From positions 1 through 8,265 of the forward strand of contig JAUIEY010000082.1 of the NCBI GenBank assembly GCA_030429685.1: 8,265 nt of DNA, in the 5' to 3' direction. The position numbers and the translations under genes were made by a program. This DNA comes from Gammaproteobacteria bacterium. Its GTDB lineage: Bacteria > Pseudomonadota > Gammaproteobacteria > Steroidobacterales > GCA-2729495. The notes under the pieces were generated by a model, which saw only the letters and a list, made by a program, of their open reading frames with translations, searched no databases and had not been told where the DNA came from. Shown here one piece after another: positions 4,964 through 8,265 of the stretch (position 1 is its first letter; each line of letters starts with the position of its first letter).

Positions 4964-6171
4964 TTAGCAGGCGTAATCAGCAGGTCGATACGCCGGTTCT
5001 GCGCGCGGCCCGCTTCGGTCTCATTGTTGGCTATGGGCCGGGTTTCCCCGAAGCCGGTTGCCGAGATACGTTCCGGTGTGGTCGCCGCATCCTGAATAAT
5101 CCGGTTCATCACAGCCTGGGCACGATTCTGTGACAGTTGCTGATTGAGCCGGTCACCCCCGCGCGAGTCTGTATGTCCTTCGACGGCGATCAGTGCGCCG
5201 GGGAAAATATCGATAAGCCGCCGAATCTTGGTAAACAGCACATCCGCATCAGCGCCGAGCTCGGCCGAGCCGCTGCCGAAGTTCAGGCCGGTCAGGCGGG
5301 CAACAATCAGTCCCGACTGCTGGAATACCTGCGCTTCTTCCGGCAGGAATATTTGCTTGGCCTGCTCCAGCTGTTCGCGCTTGCGGGCCTGTTCTTCAAG
5401 GCGCATAACAAGTTCGCGGCGCTCCGCGGTAGCACCACCGAGTTGCTGATCAAGTATGCGGATTTCTTCTTCCAGCGCGGTCGCATAGTTGCGGCTGTCT
5501 TCGAGGTCGCTGCCAAGCTGTCGCTCTGCTTCCCGCAAGCGCAGGATTTCATCTGCCAGGGCAGTGGTTGCTGCGGCCATATTCTGGTCTGCCTGCTGCG
5601 GCTGCCCGGCAGCGGATTGCAGTTGCCACAGCGCGCGCGCGTGATCCAGCAGCAGTTTTTCGGCTTTGGGTGTTTCCTTGGCGATAGCGCAAATCTGCTG
5701 TGCCAGCCGGGCGGTAGCCGCGGCACTGTCAGCCAAGGCAGAGGCCTCGACTACCGCGTTGCGGTCTCGCTTCAGCAGGTTGACGGCTTCGCCGGCCAGT
5801 TGCTCAGCCCGTGCCAGTGTATCGGGCGCATATTTTTTGGCGCGCGCCTTGCGGGCAGTAGAAAGCTCTGTGCGCGCTTCGGCCATGATCCGGTCCTGAA
5901 TCGCCTTTAGTTCAGCAGCCCGGAACAGCCGGGTTGCTTCGGTATAGCGTTCCGCGGCTCTTGCAGCGCGCTGGTTTTCCGCATCGCGCCGGGCTTTGCT
6001 GAGTTCCTCTTCACCATCGGCGAGCAACTCGGCGGCAAATTCGCCGGCATCAGCGGCGACGGCCGCCTTGCGTGCCTGCTCCGCGGTGGCGGGTGCCTGC
6101 GCCATGCCTGCCATTGGCAGCAAGCCGCAGCAAACCGCCAGCAGCAGCATTAAGTTGAACCGTTTTCGCAT
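4960..6171 (-). CDS. OmpA-family periplasmic coiled-coil protein (403 aa)
   Basis: Predicted peptidoglycan-binding envelope protein. Residues 1-26 form a signal peptide with probable cleavage after AQA26; a cysteine pair (C14, C15) lies inside the hydrophobic core but has no proper lipobox. Residues about 27-270 are Ala/Glu/Arg/Gln-rich and helical, with an AxxA-type repeat style resembling DUF4398-containing proteins and then a coiled coil (about 200-275). The C-terminal OmpA domain (about 288-400) has VEGHTDSRG with Asp335 and SQNRAQ with Arg350, spaced like the diaminopimelate-binding Asp/Arg pair of E. coli OmpA, and ends GFGETRP...QNRRIDLLI. No beta-barrel is present. It probably tethers something to the cell wall. 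A fair Shine-Dalgarno (CAGGGAA) lies 9-10 nt before the ATG at 6171. Its stop overlaps the convergent hydrolase stop. Confidence 0.88.
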   Translation of the reverse strand: MRKRFNLMLLLAVCCGLLPMAGMAQAPATAEQARKAAVAADAGEFAAELLADGEEELSKARRDAENQRAARAAERYTEATRLFRAAELKAIQDRIMAEARTELSTARKARAKKYAPDTLARAEQLAGEAVNLLKRDRNAVVEASALADSAAATARLAQQICAIAKETPKAEKLLLDHARALWQLQSAAGQPQQADQNMAAATTALADEILRLREAERQLGSDLEDSRNYATALEEEIRILDQQLGGATAERRELVMRLEEQARKREQLEQAKQIFLPEEAQVFQQSGLIVARLTGLNFGSGSAELGADADVLFTKIRRLIDIFPGALIAVEGHTDSRGGDRLNQQLSQNRAQAVMNRIIQDAATTPERISATGFGETRPIANNETEAGRAQNRRIDLLITPAN

Positions 6172-6263
6172 TAATCAAGTTCCCTGAAATCGTTGTGCAG
6201 ACTGTGCGGTGCTGCCATCAGGTGCCTGCAAAGCTCTGCCATAACTCACTTTTTAGCCTTTAG

Positions 6264-6284
6264 CGGCGCGGATTTCCAGCGCCG
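6264..6284 (+). repeat. Inverted repeat, 6-bp GC stem
   Basis: CGGCGC (6264-6269) pairs with GCGCCG (6279-6284). The same left arm can instead pair with GCGCCG at 6302-6307, so two mutually exclusive folds exist. No T-run follows. Confidence 0.4.
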
Positions 6285-6287
6285 TGT

Positions 6288-6309
6288 CCCGGCCTGCGAG
6301 GGCGCCGGG
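6288..6309 (+). repeat. Inverted repeat, 6-bp GC stem, 10-nt loop
   Basis: CCCGGC (6288-6293) pairs with GCCGGG (6304-6309). The right arm shares bases with the alternative partner of the preceding repeat. It is followed by CTTTGCC and not a T-tract, so it is not a standard terminator on the plus strand. Confidence 0.4.
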
Positions 6310-6391
6310 CTTTGCCATAAGTTTTGCCTATCTGACAGAAAATGTGCGCTCGCTCACAGTAATACCCTGCCGCTGTCCCTAGTCTGTACCC

Positions 6392-6589
6392 ATGGCTACG
6401 AAGTACTACACGCGTTTTCTGCTGCAGACCGTTGATCAGGCTGAAGTCGACGAGTACAGCGGTGTTGTGGAAGTCAAAAGCGCACCGGATGCAGTACTGG
6501 AAGCGAAGCAGATCGAAGCGCTGCTGGCCAGCAGCTTTGACCTGGAGTCCGATCAGATTCAGCTGTTGAACTGGTCACCGCTGCACTGA
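6392..6589 (+). CDS. Small acidic protein of unknown function (65 aa)
   Basis: I do not recognise the family. The product has no cysteine, no signal peptide and no membrane segment, and is acidic (11 Asp/Glu against 4 Lys/Arg). The pattern suggests beta (KYYTRFLLQT), beta (YSGVVEVKS), helix (DAVLEAKQIEALLASSF), beta (IQLLNW), a compact beta-beta-alpha-beta fold. Codon use matches neighbouring genes, and a strong terminator follows 46 nt after its stop, both favouring a real gene. The Shine-Dalgarno before the ATG at 6392 is poor, leaving the start somewhat open. It stands alone between a divergent OmpA gene and lipA. In many gammaproteobacteria lipB and ybeD lie upstream of lipA, but this protein resembles neither. 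Confidence 0.65.
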   Translation: MATKYYTRFLLQTVDQAEVDEYSGVVEVKSAPDAVLEAKQIEALLASSFDLESDQIQLLNWSPLH

Positions 6590-6635
6590 GGGCTTTGCCA
6601 CACGCCAACCGAATTTTTGTCTTCCCCCTGTACTT

Positions 6636-6662
6636 GCCCGGTCTCTGACCGGGCTTTTTTTT
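6636..6662 (+). terminator. Rho-independent terminator after the 65-residue ORF
   Basis: GCCCGGT and ACCGGGC form a perfect 7-bp stem around the loop CTCTG (6636-6654), followed at once by eight T (6655-6662). It separates the small gene from lipA, so lipA should have its own promoter within 6663-6753. It is the only canonical intrinsic terminator I see in the window. Confidence 0.93.
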
Positions 6663-6725
6663 GCCCGCTACCCAGGCCCGGAACGTTTCTGCAGAGCGCC
6701 GTGATTCATGCGAAAATCGCCCGCC

Positions 6726-6743
6726 CGGCCGACGGTTCGGCCG
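6726..6743 (+). repeat. Perfect inverted repeat just upstream of lipA
   Basis: CGGCCGA and TCGGCCG form a 7-bp stem around the 4-nt CGGT. It ends 10 nt before the lipA ATG, next to the weak Shine-Dalgarno GCAGAG (6743-6748). It has no T-run. It could be an operator or a translation-modulating hairpin. Confidence 0.45.
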
Positions 6744-6753
6744 CAGAGTGACC

Positions 6754-7767
6754 ATGACAGATTTCAAAGGCATTCCTGTTGTCAGCGCCGGTCAGCCCGC
6801 GCGAATTGAATCCGGCACCAAGTACCGGACGGCAACCGGTGCGACCGCAATCAAGGACGGTGTAAAAAAGTCCCGCGCTGCCGCTGCGCCGCCGCCCGGC
6901 AAACCGCGCTGGCTCAAGGCCAGGTTGCCCTCGGGGCGCGGCTTTGCCGACGTGCGCCGCAACGTGCGGGAGCATCGCCTGAGCACGGTTTGCGAAGAAT
7001 CCCGCTGCCCCAATATCGGCGAGTGCTGGAACAACGGCACCGCCACCATCATGCTGATGGGCAGCGTTTGCACGCGCGCCTGTCGTTTCTGTGCGGTTGA
7101 TACGGGTAATCCCGGCGGCTGGCTGGACGCTGAAGAGCCGGCAAATACGGCTCGTTCCGTGCAGCTGATGAATTTGCGCTATGTAGTTCTGACGTCGGTG
7201 GATCGTGACGATCTTGCTGACGGTGGCGCGGCACACTACGCGGCCTGCGTGCGTGCGGTCAAGGCGCTTAATCCGACCACCGGCGTGGAAGCGCTGACCC
7301 CCGATTTCGCTGGCGCGGAGCACGCCGTGCGTGAAGTTGTCAGTTCGGGCCTGGACGTGTTTGCCCAGAACGTAGAGACGGTAGAACGGCTGACGCACAG
7401 AGTGCGCGACCCGCGCGCCGGCTACGGCCGCACGCTGGATGTGCTGACCATGGCAAAACAGATAGCGCCGGAAGTACTCAGCAAGACCAGCCTGATGCTG
7501 GGCCTGGGCGAAACCGATGCCGAGGTGCTGCAGACCATGGATGATCTGCGCGCCCGTGATGTCGACATTCTTACCCTGGGGCAATACCTGCAGCCCACGG
7601 CAAACCATTTGCCGGTAGAGCGTTTTGTTTCGCCGGACGAATTTGCGCGTCTGCGCGAGGCCGGATTGCAGCGTGGCTTTCTGGAGGTCGTCGCCGGGCC
7701 AATGGTGCGTTCCAGCTACCGGGCGGACCGGGTGCTGGAGAAGAATAATGTGGGTATGGGTTCCTGA
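6754..7767 (+). CDS. lipA: Lipoyl synthase
   Basis: This radical-SAM enzyme inserts two sulfurs into the octanoyl chain carried by lipoyl-dependent proteins, the last step of de novo lipoate synthesis in the cytosol. Both [4Fe-4S] sites are complete. The auxiliary, sacrificed cluster uses Cys80, Cys85 and Cys91 (C-x4-C-x5-C in VCEESRCPNIGEC), with the usual serine ligand in RSSY (319-322). The radical-SAM cluster uses Cys106, Cys110 and Cys113 (CTRACRFC). The 337 residues are slightly longer than E. coli LipA, the excess being a variable N-terminal region (about 1-55). The ATG at 6754 is preferred over the open frame up to 6661, which begins inside the terminator. A weak GCAGAG precedes it. 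lipB is not adjacent. sohB follows after 11 nt, probably in the same transcript. Confidence 0.97.
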   Translation: MTDFKGIPVVSAGQPARIESGTKYRTATGATAIKDGVKKSRAAAAPPPGKPRWLKARLPSGRGFADVRRNVREHRLSTVCEESRCPNIGECWNNGTATIMLMGSVCTRACRFCAVDTGNPGGWLDAEEPANTARSVQLMNLRYVVLTSVDRDDLADGGAAHYAACVRAVKALNPTTGVEALTPDFAGAEHAVREVVSSGLDVFAQNVETVERLTHRVRDPRAGYGRTLDVLTMAKQIAPEVLSKTSLMLGLGETDAEVLQTMDDLRARDVDILTLGQYLQPTANHLPVERFVSPDEFARLREAGLQRGFLEVVAGPMVRSSYRADRVLEKNNVGMGS

Positions 7768-7778
7768 CCGAGGTATGC

Positions 7779-8265
7779 ATGGAATTTTTGTCTGATTACG
7801 GTTTGTTCCTGCTGAAAGTTGTCACCGTCGTGGCGGCAATTGGTGCAGTGGTAATTATCATTGCTTCAGCTTCCAGGGGCGAACCAAAAGGTGGCGGGCT
7901 CAAGATTGAAAAACTCAACGACAAATACCGCGATATGGCGAATACCCTGCGGCAGGCCGTCCTGAGCAAAGGCGAGTGGAAGGACGAGCACAAGGCGCAG
8001 AAAAAGCAGCAGAAGGAAGCGGAAAAGTCCGCCGCAGCCGAGCCGCAGCGACGTGTCTACGTACTGAATTTCAAGGGCGACATTCGTGCCACCGGGGTCG
8101 AATCATTGCGCCAGGAAGTCAGCGCCGTGGTATCGGTCGCGCGGCCGGAAGATGAGGTTGTGCTGTGCCTGGAGAACGCGGGTGGAGCCGTGCACGATCA
8201 CGGTCTGGCAGCATCGCAGTTGCAGCGCATCAAGGATCGCGGCATTCCCCTGACCGTCATCGTGG
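7779..8265 (+). CDS. sohB: SohB-type inner-membrane protease, N-terminal part (cut by window end)
   Basis: The first 162 residues resemble E. coli SohB, a membrane-anchored member of the SppA/S49 serine peptidase family. It starts MEFLSDYGLFLLKVVTVV, with one transmembrane helix (about 9-30), then a Lys/Gln/Glu-rich linker (about 66-88: HKAQKKQQKEAEK). The S49 domain begins RRVYVLNFKGDIRATGVESL and continues with LENAGGAVHDHGLAASQLQR and IPLTVIV. E. coli has ESPGG where this protein has ENAGG. The catalytic serine and lysine lie beyond the window. GAGGT at 7770-7774 lies 4 nt before the ATG at 7779; an overlapping ATG at 7775 stops after six codons. The 11-nt gap to lipA indicates co-transcription. 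The frame is open to the end. Confidence 0.93.
   Translation, partial: MEFLSDYGLFLLKVVTVVAAIGAVVIIIASASRGEPKGGGLKIEKLNDKYRDMANTLRQAVLSKGEWKDEHKAQKKQQKEAEKSAAAEPQRRVYVLNFKGDIRATGVESLRQEVSAVVSVARPEDEVVLCLENAGGAVHDHGLAASQLQRIKDRGIPLTVIV

Larger units (their letters stand above)
6172..6391. other. Divergent intergenic region between the OmpA gene and the 65-residue ORF
   Basis: This 220-nt gap must carry the OmpA-gene promoter (minus) and probably one for the small plus-strand gene. I see no promoter with both boxes in good spacing. TAATAC at 6360-6365 is a possible plus-strand -10, and CTGACA at 6332-6337 resembles a -35 but is 22 bp away. GC-rich inverted repeats at 6264-6284 and 6288-6309 are the only clear structure. 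No convincing ORF, tRNA or known RNA motif was recognised. Confidence 0.5.

Noticed and set aside
5137..5910. 257-codon plus-strand open frame opposite the OmpA gene
   Set aside because: It is antisense of the coiled-coil region and OmpA domain; composition is unlike a real protein and no start signal is seen.
6307..6600. GGGCTTTGCCA at 6307-6317 and again at 6590-6600, flanking the 65-residue ORF, as possible mobile-element or attachment repeats
   Set aside because: An 11-base repeat is expected several times by chance in a window of this size, and there is no integrase, transposase or inverted end.
6680..6707. Possible sigma-E-like promoter for lipA (GGAACGT at 6680-6686)
   Set aside because: The -35-like element is imperfect and no acceptable -10 lies at the expected distance.
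6706..7608. 300-codon minus-strand open frame opposite lipA
   Set aside because: lipA has all its cluster cysteines on the plus strand; the antisense product is His/Gly/Arg-rich without motifs.

Overview
The window looks like ordinary chromosomal DNA from a moderately GC-rich gammaproteobacterium. The evidence is a SohB-type protease directly downstream of lipA, an E. coli-like nickel-class glyoxalase I, a YigB-like HAD phosphatase, an NhaA-type antiporter start, and an OmpA/coiled-coil envelope protein. NhaA hints at a saline or alkaline habitat, but this is only inference. Base composition and codon use look uniform. I see no integrase, transposase, IS end, tRNA, rRNA, CRISPR array, phage gene or defence-system gene.

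Layout, left to right: (1) 1-74 (-) start of an nhaA-like gene leaving the window; (2) 144-515 (+) small lipoprotein of unknown function; (3) 522-1055 (-) exported DUF192 protein; (4) 1054-1581 (+) O6-alkylguanine-DNA alkyltransferase; (5) 1582 to about 1774, an AT-rich and hairpin-rich leader; (6) about 1714-2931 (+) membrane diguanylate cyclase; (7) 2936-3355 (-) gloA; (8) 3375-4061 (+) HAD phosphatase, overlapped by (9) 4058-4963 (+) an alpha/beta hydrolase; (10) 4960-6171 (-) OmpA-family coiled-coil protein; (11) 6172-6391 intergenic with competing inverted repeats; (12) 6392-6589 (+) 65-residue unknown protein, followed by a strong intrinsic terminator at 6636-6662; (13) 6754-7767 (+) lipA; (14) 7779-8265 (+) sohB, cut by the window end.

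The genes do not form one pathway. They cover ion homeostasis (nhaA), repair of alkylated DNA (ogt), methylglyoxal detoxification (gloA), c-di-GMP signalling (GGDEF), lipoate synthesis (lipA) and envelope functions (lipoprotein, DUF192, OmpA, SohB). Likely co-transcribed pairs are HAD-hydrolase (4-nt overlap) and lipA-sohB (11-nt gap). The first two thirds are strikingly compact and strand-alternating. Convergent stops lie 6 and 4 nt apart or overlap by 4 nt. Divergent starts overlap by 2 nt or are 19 nt apart. Only one canonical terminator is visible.

I did not find a convincing new multi-gene system. The best leads are the structured leader before the diguanylate cyclase, the HAD/hydrolase couple, the 65-residue orphan protein, the small lipoprotein with an Asp+2 sorting signal, and the overlapping junctions, which imply antisense transcription.
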